A stretch of DNA of 64,000 nucleotides from Pseudomonadota bacterium (GTDB lineage Bacteria > Pseudomonadota > Gammaproteobacteria > Steroidobacterales > Steroidobacteraceae). Under the pieces are notes generated by a model. The model did not search any database and had not been told where the DNA came from. It saw only the letters and a list, made by a program, of their open reading frames with translations. The translations under genes were made by a program, and so were the position numbers. Of the stretch, positions 42,437 through 51,229 are shown piece after piece. Each line of letters opens with the position of its first letter. Position 1 is the first letter of the stretch. The stretch is from contig JAFAEQ010000040.1 in the NCBI GenBank assembly GCA_023423935.1, positions 1-64,000 on the forward strand, given 5' to 3'.

Positions 42437-43989
42437 ATGACGGCGCTCGGTACGATAGTCGTTGCCGCACAAGCCGACTTCTGCGAGCGAACACGCCGTC
42501 ATTCATTCTGGATTGCACTCGCACTCATTGGATGGCTCGCCTACGCCATCGCCGCGGGGCGGATCGTGCTGAATCTGGAGCGCTATCAAGGCGTGTCGAA
42601 CTCTGCCTGGCTGGGCAGTGTCATCGCCATGATCGTGACTGTTCTGCTCGGTTGGCTGGGTTTTTTTCTGGTGAACAACGCGCTGTACCTGGATCGTCGA
42701 ACGGGCGTCGGCGAGGTGATTGCCGGGACACGAATCTCCAGCGTGCAGTACATGATCGCCAAGTGGCTGAGCAATTTTGCGGTGCTTGCCGTGCTGGTGC
42801 TGTTGCTGATGGCAGCCAGCGTGTTCTTGCAGTGGCGTCATCTGCATGGACCGATCGATCTCTTCGCGTTGCTCGCACCCATCGGCATCATTGCACTCCC
42901 GCTCCTGGCTCTCGTGGCGGCGTTCGCGGTGCTGTTCGAGTCCGTAAAGCTGCTGCGCGGCGGGTTTGGCAATCTGGTGTGGTTGCTCGGATTCGTCTTC
43001 ATGGTCGCGCTCGCCGATGCATTCGCAGCCGGTCGTCATACCGGCTTCGATCTGTTCGGTCTGAGGTTGCTGGGTGACAGCATGAAGGCCGCCGTGACCA
43101 TGCAATTCCCGGGCTATACCGGCGGCATGTCGTTGACGTTCGTGTCCCCCGGCGAGCCGAACTCTTCGAATGGAACGGCGTCGACTGGACAGCCGAGATC
43201 GCATTCGCGCGTCTGCTGTGGATCGCGGTGGCAGTCGCGGTCGCATTGTTCGCATCCATGCTTTTCGATCGATTCGACTCAGCGACAGGAATCGAATCGC
43301 GCACTGCGCGTGAAACTTCGACCAGCGAAGATGGACAAGTGAAGTGGGACGGGGCGACGAGCACGGGGTCTGTTCGGTTGTCCAGCGCGGTCCCGGCGCG
43401 TACACCTCTCTATCGAGTACTCGCGGAGTTGCGGCTAATGGCGAAGAGCGTGAGTCGCTGGTGGTACGCAGTGGCGATCGCCCTTGCAGTCGGCGGCTTT
43501 TTCGTGCGATCACCAGGCGCGCGTGGGCAGCTTCTTCTGCTGGCATGGATCTGGCCGGTGCTCATCTGGTCCCCAATGGGTTGTCGCGAACGATACGAAG
43601 GCACCAGCCAGCTGATCTTCAGTGCGAGCTCAGCACTGCGATTGCAACTGCCCGCTCAGTGGTGTGCCGGATTCATCGTCACTCTGCTCACCGGGAGCGG
43701 TGTGTTGCTGAGCATGGTGCTGACACAGGACATCGCGAAGCTCGCTGCATGGGTCGCGGCGGCGATGTTCATCCCTTCATTCGCGCTTGCACTCGGCGCG
43801 ACAACCGGAACGAGGAAGGCCTTCGAGATTCTCTATGTGTCACTGTGCTATGTGGGGCCACTCAACGGTGTCGTGGCCTTGGACTTCATGGGCGTCGGCA
43901 GTTCGCCGAATGCATCGGTCTGGCTCGTGCTGGCGCTCATGTGTGCAGGGATCGCGTTCGTCGCACGCTGGCGCGGGCTCAATCGGTGA
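42437..43989 (+). pseudogene. ABC transporter permease, split by a one-base frameshift
   Basis: Two overlapping frames together encode one permease of about 517 residues. The first frame, from ATG 42437, carries six or so membrane segments and reads sensibly to TGGMSLTFVSPG. It then degrades into Ser/Arg-rich nonsense ending at 43342. The sensible continuation (AELFEWNGVDWTAEIAFARLLWIAVAVAVALFASML, then further membrane segments to FVARWRGLNR) lies in the frame one base earlier. The switch falls at the CCCCC run at 43146-43150; one extra C would join both halves. This could be a sequencing or assembly error, a real recent mutation or slippage-dependent expression. Confidence 0.75.
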
Positions 43990-44345
43990 TTGACTCGCCT
44001 GATCACCGCTGGCCAACACATCTGCGGTGAATCGCGTGCCTTCGCAAGCGAAATCTGCTCGCCAACACATGCCGTCGCGGGCAAGGCGTTCGTGCGTCCC
44101 GTCACCGGCAATCAAGGGATCGCGAGGGGCATCGACTCGAGGCGAGTTCCATCGGCCGATCCTGGAAACTGCTGAGCGGCTGCGTGGCGTGAGGCATCAA
44201 TTGGTGACGGATAGGATCGTGTCCGGTCGTTGATGAATTGTTAGCAAAGTTTGCAGAAGCGTTCTTTCGATCGCCGTGCCGGTTGCATTGGCCCCGTATT
44301 GTCGTACATATTCCCCGACCATTCGGGGGTCACCTGTTGAGTCCA
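43990..44345. promoter_or_regulatory. Spacer before the GH43 gene with a leader hairpin
   Basis: No gene seen. A hairpin with arms CCCCGA and TCGGGG around a 4-nt loop lies at 44313-44328, ending 17 bases before the GH43 start. It could influence translation or act as a regulator site. Confidence 0.35.
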
Positions 44346-45863
44346 ATGCTAAGAAGAATTCTGTTGTTTGCCGCCATTGCGTTCGCATTGCCTGCGTCTG
44401 CACTCGACGGCGAGATTCTGATTCACGATCCCTCCACGATCGCAATCGACAAGGGACGCTTCTATACCTACGGCACCGGCAACGGCATTCCGATCCTGTC
44501 CTCGGATGACGGCTGGACATGGAAGCGCTCCGGCTCTCTGATGGAAGCCGTGCCGGGCGGCAAAGCGGGCCCGGAAGTGCTCGCGAAAGGGGGCAGTAAC
44601 ACCTGGGCGCCCGACGTCATTCACATCGGCGACAAGTTCTTCGTGTATTACTCGGCGCCCGCTACGCAGCCGCGTTCCGCGATTGGACTTTTGATTTGTC
44701 CCACGCTCGATCCGACCTCGCCAGACTATAAGTGCGAGGATGCCGGTCCGATCGTGTGGTCCGATGGCATCGAAGACAGCAATGCCATCGATCCGGGTGT
44801 GCTGCTCGATCCGGATGGGCGTCTGTGGCTCGTGTACGGCTCGTACTTCGGCTACATCCGTCTGGTAGAGCTCGATCCCAAGACCGGCAAGCGTCGCTAT
44901 CCGGATCGTCCGGCCGTCAATGTCGCGATCAATGCGGAAGCAGCGATCCTCATCCATCGCGACGGCTGGTATTACCTGCTGCTCACGCATGGCTCGTGCT
45001 GCCAGGGCGCGAACTCGACGTACAACATTCGCATGGGCCGCTCGCGCAAGGTGACGGGTCCGTATCTCGATAACATGGGCATCGACATGATCGAGGGCGG
45101 CGGCAAGTTGTTCGCAGCTTCGCGCGGACGTCACGTCGGGCCGGGACATTTCGGTCTGCTCGATCTCGGCGAAGGCGTACAAAAATTCTCGCTGCACTAC
45201 GAAGCCGATCTCGATCGCGGCGGTGTCAGCGTGCTCGATATTCGTCCGCTCTTGTGGCGCGATGGCTGGCCGGTGGCCGGCGACAATCTCGTTGCAGGTG
45301 TCTACAGCATCGAATCCGCACGGACCGGCACGGTGCTCGAGCTCGCAGTGCAGGGCTCGCCCGTCGGTGGCTTCCGAATGCGCCGTCCGCCGAACGCAGG
45401 GCCGCCCGGGAGTCCATCTGCGGGTGGGCCGCCGCCACCGCCGCAGCAGGGGCCGCCCATCCCGGATCAGGATCCTTCGCAGGTCTCTGCAACCTGGCCT
45501 GCGACTACCGATCTGCGTCTTGCGCCAGCGATGCTTCAGGCACAGCAGAAATGGACCATCGCGCCGGTCGCGAATGTGGGCGGATATCCCGGTGCGCCGT
45601 ATTTCCGCATCACCATTGCCGGGACCGAGCGTGCGTTGACGGCCACCGCTGATCGCGAGCTGAGCGCGACTGCGTTCACCGGAGCGCCCGAGCAGTTGTG
45701 GCGCGTCGATCAACTCACCGATGGCACCTATCGCATCAGTCCGAAGGCTGTGCCTGGCACGAGCGAAACACTCGCGTTGTCCGCAGTCGGCAGCAGCATG
45801 CCAACCCTGTCCAAATTCGATCCGTCCAGTGACCGTCAGCGCTGGCTGCTGGGAGCTCCGTAA
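44346..45863 (+). CDS. Secreted GH43 glycoside hydrolase (arabinanase-like)
   Basis: The ATG at 44346 gives 505 residues with a signal peptide (MLRRILLFAAIAFALPASA). The five-bladed GH43 core shows the catalytic base Asp in LIHDPSTIAIDKGRFYTYGTG, the WAPDVIHIGDKFFVYYSAP strand, the pKa-setting Asp in NAIDPGVLLDPDGRLWLVYGSYFGYI and a candidate Glu in INAEAAILIHRDGWYYLLLTHGSCCQG. This last segment matches endo-1,5-alpha-L-arabinanases. A proline-rich linker (about residues 355-380) joins it to a C-terminal domain of unknown type. It probably cuts arabinan side chains of plant pectin. Its stop overlaps the next start (TAATG). Confidence 0.88.
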   Translation: MLRRILLFAAIAFALPASALDGEILIHDPSTIAIDKGRFYTYGTGNGIPILSSDDGWTWKRSGSLMEAVPGGKAGPEVLAKGGSNTWAPDVIHIGDKFFVYYSAPATQPRSAIGLLICPTLDPTSPDYKCEDAGPIVWSDGIEDSNAIDPGVLLDPDGRLWLVYGSYFGYIRLVELDPKTGKRRYPDRPAVNVAINAEAAILIHRDGWYYLLLTHGSCCQGANSTYNIRMGRSRKVTGPYLDNMGIDMIEGGGKLFAASRGRHVGPGHFGLLDLGEGVQKFSLHYEADLDRGGVSVLDIRPLLWRDGWPVAGDNLVAGVYSIESARTGTVLELAVQGSPVGGFRMRRPPNAGPPGSPSAGGPPPPPQQGPPIPDQDPSQVSATWPATTDLRLAPAMLQAQQKWTIAPVANVGGYPGAPYFRITIAGTERALTATADRELSATAFTGAPEQLWRVDQLTDGTYRISPKAVPGTSETLALSAVGSSMPTLSKFDPSSDRQRWLLGAP

Positions 45864-46528
45864 TGAAATCAGCAGTCGCCATTGTCTCTCTGTGTCTTGC
45901 AGTTTCGTGCATCGCACATGCGGACGAAGCGCCGCGGCCTCCTGCCGCTTCGCTGACGCAGCCGAAGGGCGCGACGTTGCCCGTCGACGATCGCGGATTC
46001 ATTCGACGCTGGATGGTGCTCGAGCCGATCCCAGTGCCGGGCAGACTCACCGAGCCGGCCGTACAGGAGGCTCTGAAGCTTTCCTCACTGCCTGATCCGA
46101 ACGCGAAGCCACGCGATGGTGAGAAGGTCACTGTGAATAACGCCGAGTACACCTGGCATGCGCTCGATACGCGCTTCTACAACCTGAACCTCTATCACTT
46201 CGCATGGGCACTTTCGAAACCCACATCGAACGTGCTGTTCTGGATCGAGACGGTCGTCGATTCGCCGCGCGAGATGCAAAACGTGCGCCTGGCCATCGGC
46301 TCGAACGCCGCATCGCGATGGTGGCTCAATGGCGAGCCCGTGATCGCGCTTAACGACGATCGCCAGACCGTCATCGACGACGGCGTCTCTCGCCGCGTCA
46401 CGCTGCGTCAGGGGCGTAACGTCATTCGAGCTGCCGTCATCAACGGCGGTGGTGCAACCGATTTCTGCGCACGTTTTCTCGACGAAAACGACAAGCCGAT
46501 CCAGGGTCTCAAGACGTCGGTCAACTGA
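45863..46528 (+). CDS. Secreted beta-sandwich protein of unknown function
   Basis: The 221-residue product has a signal peptide ending at about residue 20 (CIAHA). The mature part contains RWMVLEPIPVP, YTWHALDTRFYNLNLYHFAWAL and ASRWWLNGEPVIALNDDRQTVIDDGVSRRVTLRQGRNVIRAAVINGGGATDFCARFLDENDKPI. The last pattern (Trp-Leu-Asn-Gly, then Leu-Arg-Gln-Gly-Arg-Asn) resembles galactose-binding-like sheets fused to bacterial esterases and glycosidases. It is translationally coupled to the GH43 gene, so a carbohydrate-binding accessory role is likely. No catalytic motif is seen. Confidence 0.72.
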   Translation: MKSAVAIVSLCLAVSCIAHADEAPRPPAASLTQPKGATLPVDDRGFIRRWMVLEPIPVPGRLTEPAVQEALKLSSLPDPNAKPRDGEKVTVNNAEYTWHALDTRFYNLNLYHFAWALSKPTSNVLFWIETVVDSPREMQNVRLAIGSNAASRWWLNGEPVIALNDDRQTVIDDGVSRRVTLRQGRNVIRAAVINGGGATDFCARFLDENDKPIQGLKTSVN

Positions 46529-47008
46529 GGCTGGCGGTCCGATCGGGCGGTGCGTCAGCTGATCGCCGCCTTTGAGGACAACAGCGGCACGTGAGGACGT
46601 CCCGCTGTAGGCGGCGAGCGGTCCAGATGCGCAGTGTTAGCGCTGGCCGATCCAGCCTCGTTGCGCGTCCGAATCGACTCGCGAAATCGCATCGCACGCC
46701 TGATGCGATCGATCCGTGGAAGAAGAGTAGGCAGCACACAGCTTGCCATTGGCCAGGGCCGCATGATCGCCGCTGGCTTTGAACATCAGTGTCCTCTCGA
46801 ACGCACTGAGCATCCGTATTCGCACGACAGATTGTCCTTGAGCCTGTGGAGCGGCTGGGTGCATTGCAATGCATCTTCCGATTTGCACCCGGCTGCGAGT
46901 TCTCCCTGCCGGCTTCCGTGGATTTCCTGCTGGAGCGTGAATCCATGAGCGGTAGGATCGGATGGGTCATTTATCCGCACGAGATATGCAGACCTTTGCG
47001 GAGGCGCA
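46529..47008. other. Gene-free spacer before the stress-protein gene
   Basis: Open frames here are short and lack family features. A 14-bp perfect palindrome, TGCATTGCAATGCA, lies at 46860-46873. A GCGGAGGCGCA ribosome-binding stretch immediately precedes the start codon at 47009. No clear sigma-70 promoter was found by eye. Confidence 0.35.
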
Positions 47009-47473
47009 ATGTACAAGAACATCCTGGTTCCGGTGGATGGCAGCGAGGCCTCACGGCTCGCGTTGGCTGAGGCAATCGAGTTTGCGAAAACCAGCGGGGG
47101 GAGATTGCAACTCATGCATGTTCTGGATGAGTTCGTGATCGTGCCTGCGGTGGATGCGGCGTACATGGGCTCCGCGTACGCAGACAGCGTAGCTGCGCTG
47201 GGCGAATACGGCCGGCAGATTCTCGATGATGCCGAAGCCATGGTGAAGCAGGCAGGTGTCGAGGTGCAGTCTGCGTTTGTCGAAACCATGGGCCATCGGG
47301 TCGCCGAACTGATCATCGAGAAGGCCAGGCAATGGCCGGCACATCTCATCGTGATGGGCACTCACGGGCGCCGCGGTCTGCGACGACTCGTTCTGGGAAG
47401 CGACGCCGAAGGGGTATTGCATTCAACACCGGTGCCCGTGCTGATGGTTCGCGGCCCCGAGACTGCTCGCTAG
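47009..47473 (+). CDS. Universal stress protein (UspA family)
   Basis: The 154-residue single-domain protein starts MYKNILVPVDGSEASRLAL and carries the ATP-binding pattern GTHGRRGLRRLVLGSDAEGVLHSTPVPVLMVR near its end, as in nucleotide-binding UspFG-type proteins. These cytoplasmic dimers support survival during stress or growth arrest. The gene lies 18 bases before the CHAD gene and probably shares its transcript. Confidence 0.92.
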   Translation: MYKNILVPVDGSEASRLALAEAIEFAKTSGGRLQLMHVLDEFVIVPAVDAAYMGSAYADSVAALGEYGRQILDDAEAMVKQAGVEVQSAFVETMGHRVAELIIEKARQWPAHLIVMGTHGRRGLRRLVLGSDAEGVLHSTPVPVLMVRGPETAR

Positions 47474-47491
47474 GCACTGTCCATCGTTCAG

Positions 47492-48457
47492 GTGCGACAG
47501 GATGGGCGCCTCGTGAACAGCCAGTCCATCCTCAGCGGCTCTTCTCTCGAGCCGGTCTTCTCGAATGGCCTGAAAGTCCACATTCAACGCAACATTGCAG
47601 AAGCACGACGCATCGCTCGTGAATCAGCATTGTCGAACGGAGAGATTCACGCCGCTCGCAAGTCGATCAAGCGTGCGCGCTCGACACTGCGCTTGATGAG
47701 AGGGGGAATACCGGGCGAATCGTTCGAGCAGTTGCGCGTTGCGTTGAGATCATTTGCGCACTCGTTCACGTTGGTGCGTGATGCGACCGCGATGCACGAT
47801 CGATTGCTCGAGTTGGTCGAAGGGAACACGCAGCTGTCAACCTCGGGCGTCTCCTCAGTGGTGAAGATGCTCGAGCTCAAGCAGCAGCAAGCGCTGGAGG
47901 AAATGTCTGCTCCCAGTGCACGTCGCGAGGTGGAGCGCCTCGCAGACGCCCTTCAACACCGTTTGGAGTGCGTGCGGGTCGATCAGGACGACTGGGAGTT
48001 GCTGGCTTGCGGTCTGAAGCGGATCTATCGAGTCGGGCGCCGGCGTTTTCGCGCCTTGAAGAAGGGATCCGACGACGACAGCGTGCATCGCTGCCGGAAG
48101 GCCGCCAAGGACCTCATGTACTCATTGCAGACTCTGACACCCATGGCGGTCGGAAAGATCAGTCGCACTGTGCGTCAGCTGCATCGATTGACGGACGATC
48201 TCGGCGAAGATCACGACCTCGCGCTGCTCGATAGCGCGCTACGGGACGTCGGTGACCGCCAGCAATCGAAGCTATGCAAGGCGATCAAACGCCGCCGCGC
48301 CAAACTTCAACGTCGAGCACGTCATGCAGGCCGTCGCTTGTACGAGCGCAAGCCCAGGCGCTACTTGCGTCATCTTGGTCTGCGGCGGAAGGAGTGGATC
48401 GCTGTTCACGAACGGCTCATGCGTGACCGGCTCGCGCCTGAAGGCGAAGCGGCGTAA
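47492..48457 (+). CDS. CHAD-domain protein
   Basis: The 321-residue product begins at a GTG (47492); a later in-frame GTG (reading VNSQSILSG) is an alternative. It has two helical CHAD repeats with the conserved basic/histidine signatures IHAARKSIKRARSTLRLMRG and VHRCRKAAKDLMYSLQTLTPMAVG, then RQLHRLTDDLGEDHDLALL. CHAD domains bind polyphosphate on positively charged surfaces and often associate with polyphosphate granules. No CYTH or other fused domain is seen. Pairing with a stress protein fits a role in starvation physiology. Confidence 0.88.
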   Translation: MRQDGRLVNSQSILSGSSLEPVFSNGLKVHIQRNIAEARRIARESALSNGEIHAARKSIKRARSTLRLMRGGIPGESFEQLRVALRSFAHSFTLVRDATAMHDRLLELVEGNTQLSTSGVSSVVKMLELKQQQALEEMSAPSARREVERLADALQHRLECVRVDQDDWELLACGLKRIYRVGRRRFRALKKGSDDDSVHRCRKAAKDLMYSLQTLTPMAVGKISRTVRQLHRLTDDLGEDHDLALLDSALRDVGDRQQSKLCKAIKRRRAKLQRRARHAGRRLYERKPRRYLRHLGLRRKEWIAVHERLMRDRLAPEGEAA

Positions 48458-48494
48458 CCCAGGACTGGGCTCGATGCGCGGTATTGATTTCTGG

Positions 48495-48510
48495 ACCCAC
48501 AAAAGTGGGT
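48495..48510 (-). terminator. Hairpin at the 3' end of tRNA-Ser
   Basis: Arms ACCCAC and GTGGGT around an AAAA loop (TTTT in the RNA sense) directly follow the CCA end. It is a likely processing or termination signal, although no T-run follows. Confidence 0.5.
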
Positions 48511-48601
48511 GGCGGAGAGACAGGGATTCGAACCCTGGAACACCCGTGAAGATGTTACTGGAATTCCAGTCCAGCGCCTTCGACCACTCGGCCATCTCTC
48601 C
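48510..48601 (-). tRNA. tRNA-Ser (anticodon GGA)
   Basis: On the minus strand the 92-nt gene starts GGAGAGATGGCCGAGTGG, typical of class II serine tRNA. The anticodon arm is CTGGA / loop CTGGAAT / TCCAG, giving anticodon GGA for UCC/UCU codons. A long variable arm follows, then the T-arm GGGTTCGAATCCC, acceptor CTCTCC, discriminator G and encoded CCA. Confidence 0.96.
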
Positions 48602-48738
48602 GTATCAAACAACTTGGGTGCGGTCTTCGGCGCCGGACTTCGTCCAGCGCGTTACTACGCGCCTCCATGCGCTCCGCCCCTGCGGGGTCGATGCCGAGAT
48701 TCTCGTCATCGATCAAATTTGCTCCCGGCAAATTTGTC

Positions 48739-48760
48739 GACCACTCGGCCATCTCTCCGC
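48739..48760 (-). repeat. Duplicate of the first 22 bases of tRNA-Ser
   Basis: The minus strand repeats the tRNA-Ser 5' end exactly over 22 bases (GGAGAGATGGCC to GTGGTCGA), about 137 bases upstream of the intact gene. It then diverges into a pair of CAAATTTG repeats flanking CCGGGAG. It cannot fold as a complete tRNA. It is a partial tRNA duplication or scar. Confidence 0.8.
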
Positions 48761-48856
48761 GATCTAACTTCCCAGATGTCTTACCGCTGGCTCTGGTCCA
48801 GGGCGACGCGCATTCCGTGCTGTCCGGGGCGCGAAGGTTACACGCCGGGGGACCGG

Positions 48857-49738
48857 TCAGGCAAACGAGATTCCGGCGGCTTGTAAGGCGCTGAGCACCT
48901 GGGCGTGGAAGCCCTGGGCGAGCGGGGTGAGCGGGAGGCGGATGCCGTCGCCGATGAAGCCCATCCGGGCAAGCGCCCATTTCACGGGGATGGGATTTGC
49001 TTCGACGAACAAGGTCTTGTGCAGGGCTGTGAGCCTTTCGTTAATGCTCCGCGCTTCGTCGGCCTTGCCTTCGAGGGCTGCGGCAATGGCGTCGTGCATT
49101 GCGCGGGGAGCGACGTTCGCGGTGACGGAGATCACGCCCTGGAATCCTTCGAGCGTGCTTTCGACGGCGAGATCGTCATCGCCGCTGAGCAGTGTCAGCT
49201 TGTCGCCCACGAGCGTCCGGAGCTTTCGGTTTCGTTCGATGGATCCCGAAGCTTCCTTGAGGCCCACGATGCCTTTGACATCGGCCAGCCGCGCGACCGT
49301 CTCGGGCTGCATGTCGCAAGCCGTACGGCCGGGCACGTTATATAGAACGAGCGGAATCTCGACGGCTTCAGCGATTGCCTTGTAATGGCGATACAAGCCT
49401 TCCTGAGTCGGCTTGTTGTAGTACGGCGTGACCAGCAGACAGGCATCGGCCCCGACCTGCTTGGCGCGTCGGGTGAGATCGATCGCCTCCGACGTGGCGT
49501 TCGCGCCGGTTCCGGCGATGACCGGAATGCGTTTGGCGACTTTGGCCACGACGCGACGCACGACTTCGATGTGCTCTTCCACATCGAGCGTTGCGGACTC
49601 GCCGGTGGTGCCTACGGCGACGATGCCGTCGGTGCGATTGTCGAGATGGAACTGGACGAGGCGATCGAGCGCGCCAAAGTCCACTGCGCCGTCCGCCTGC
49701 ATGGGCGTGACGATCGCGACGATACTGCCGCTGAACAT
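48857..49738 (-). CDS. dapA: 4-hydroxy-tetrahydrodipicolinate synthase DapA
   Basis: The 293-residue enzyme is of normal length. It has the pyruvate-binding GTTGESATL, the TPYYNKPTQEGLYRHY motif with catalytic Tyr, YNVPGRTACDM with substrate-binding Arg, and the Schiff-base Lys in GIVGLKEASG. It condenses pyruvate and aspartate semialdehyde, the first step committed to lysine and diaminopimelate. It is divergent from gcvR-bcp, the same neighbourhood as in Escherichia coli. Confidence 0.97.
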   Translation of the reverse strand: MFSGSIVAIVTPMQADGAVDFGALDRLVQFHLDNRTDGIVAVGTTGESATLDVEEHIEVVRRVVAKVAKRIPVIAGTGANATSEAIDLTRRAKQVGADACLLVTPYYNKPTQEGLYRHYKAIAEAVEIPLVLYNVPGRTACDMQPETVARLADVKGIVGLKEASGSIERNRKLRTLVGDKLTLLSGDDDLAVESTLEGFQGVISVTANVAPRAMHDAIAAALEGKADEARSINERLTALHKTLFVEANPIPVKWALARMGFIGDGIRLPLTPLAQGFHAQVLSALQAAGISFA

Positions 49739-49915
49739 GGGGATCCTAGAGAGTCGGTCGAACAGGGATCGTACTGGCCGGCCTCAGGCGCGTGCAAGCA
49801 GCTTTTGGGACGGCGATGAATGCTTCAGTCGGGCGAATAGATCGCGTCATGTTCAGGCTGTACACTCGCCGCAAGTGTTCGGCCGCCGGGCCGCTTGAAG
49901 GATTCGATTCCGCGG

Positions 49916-50443
49916 ATGCAGTTCATCGTCATTTCCGCTCTGGGCAGCGATCGCACAGGGCTCGTCTACGATCTCACGCGTGTAGTGCTCGACTGCTCGG
50001 GCAACATCGTCGAGAGCCGCATGGCTGCGCTCGGCAGTGAGTTCGCCATGCTGCTGCTGGTGTCGGGAAACTGGCACACGCTCGCCAAGCTGGAATCGGA
50101 GCTGAAGAAACTGGCAGACGCGACGGGAATCACCGTCAGCCTGCGTCGCACGGAGCAACGCTCGCCGCGTAAGGATGTCGTGACGTATTCCGTCGATGTG
50201 GTCAGCCTGGATCAGCCCGGCATCGTGTTCAACCTCGCGGGCTTTTTCAGCTCGCGCGGGATCGATATCGCTGAGCTCACGACCCGCAGCTACGCCGCAG
50301 CGCACACCGGTGCGCCGATGTTCTCCGTTCAGCTCATCGCGCATCTGCCTGCCAAGATCCATATCGCAGCCCTGCGTGAAGAGTTCATGGACTTCTGCGA
50401 TCAGTTCAATCTGGATGCTATTCTCGAGCCGCTGAAATCCTAA
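49916..50443 (+). CDS. gcvR: GcvR-like double-ACT-domain regulator
   Basis: The ATG at 49916 gives 175 residues, with GAAGGA about 13 bases upstream; a TTG at 49895 would add seven residues. Two ACT domains are visible: FIVISALGSDRTGLVYDLTRVVLDCSGNIVESRMAALGSEFAMLLLVSG and YSVDVVSLDQPGIVFNLAGFFSSRGIDIAELTTRSY. In E. coli GcvR binds glycine and GcvA to repress the glycine cleavage operon. Here the identity rests on domain layout and the dapA/gcvR/bcp order. Confidence 0.88.
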   Translation: MQFIVISALGSDRTGLVYDLTRVVLDCSGNIVESRMAALGSEFAMLLLVSGNWHTLAKLESELKKLADATGITVSLRRTEQRSPRKDVVTYSVDVVSLDQPGIVFNLAGFFSSRGIDIAELTTRSYAAAHTGAPMFSVQLIAHLPAKIHIAALREEFMDFCDQFNLDAILEPLKS

Positions 50444-50494
50444 AGGCCCAAGGGTCCGATAGCGGCGAGTTTCGAGGGGGACGCGAGCCTACCA

Positions 50495-50974
50495 ATGCCA
50501 AAGCCATCGAAGACGGCTCAGCTCGACCAGAAGATTCCTGCCTTCGCGCTGCCTTCCACGGGCGGCGGCACGTTCAAACCGGCGCAGGCCGCCGGTAAGA
50601 ATCTCGTCATCTATTTCTATCCTCGCGACAATACGCCCGGCTGCACGCAGGAGGGCGAAGCGTTTCGCGACCTTCATGCGAAGTTCCGCAAGGCCAATAC
50701 GATCATTGTCGGAATCTCGCCGGATTCCGTCGCGTCCCACGAGAAGTTCAAGGAAAAGATGAAATTTCCCTTCGAGCTGCTCTCGGACCAAGATCACGCC
50801 GTCTGCGATTTGTTCGAAGTGTTCAAGGAGAAAAGCATGTACGGGCGCAAGTACATGGGCGTCGAGCGCAGTACTTTTCTCATCGATGAGTCGGGCGTGC
50901 TGCGGCGCGAATGGCGCAAAGTGAAGGTGCCCGGACACGCCCAGGCGGTGCTCGACGCCGTCGGTGAGCTCTGA
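50495..50974 (+). CDS. bcp: Thiol peroxidase Bcp (atypical or 1-Cys peroxiredoxin)
   Basis: The 159-residue protein has the peroxidatic Cys50 in FYPRDNTPGCTQEGEAFRD. Phe/Pro/Leu motifs follow in FPFELLSDQDHAVCDLFEVFKEKSMYGRKYMGVERSTFLIDESG. The resolving Cys five residues after the first, present in many Bcp proteins, is absent; the Cys in AVCDLF could substitute, or the protein may be 1-Cys. It reduces peroxides in the cytoplasm using thioredoxin. It is co-oriented with gcvR. Confidence 0.94.
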   Translation: MPKPSKTAQLDQKIPAFALPSTGGGTFKPAQAAGKNLVIYFYPRDNTPGCTQEGEAFRDLHAKFRKANTIIVGISPDSVASHEKFKEKMKFPFELLSDQDHAVCDLFEVFKEKSMYGRKYMGVERSTFLIDESGVLRREWRKVKVPGHAQAVLDAVGEL

Positions 50975-51229
50975 CCGGATGTCGAAAGAGTCCAACCCGG
51001 ACTTTTTCAGCGCCGCCTGCTGGCAACGTACTTTTTGCTGTGCTGGACGTGCAAGGCGTCTTGCAAGCAAACCTCCCAACGGCCACGTACAAGGGCCGCA
51101 GAGCCTGACGTTTGATCTCAGCGCGCCTGCGCTACGGCTTCTCTCATCGAGCCGCGCACGAATTTCAATCTCGTTTCGCCTGTCTGTCCTCACCACTGCC
51201 TTGCCCACACACGGAGTCACTTGACGAAC

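Noticed and set aside
43228..43989. Separate 253-residue membrane protein
   Set aside because: Its sequence continues the permease that begins at 42437, one base out of frame, so it is treated as the second half of a single frameshifted gene.
46521..46970. 149-residue minus-strand frame in the gap before the stress-protein gene
   Set aside because: Composition is rich in Arg, Ser and Cys with no domain. It looks like a chance open frame in GC-rich DNA.
48272..48980. Small proteins beginning MAEWSKALDW and MAEWSTNL
   Set aside because: They are translations of the tRNA-Ser gene and of its 5' copy, a known source of false protein calls.
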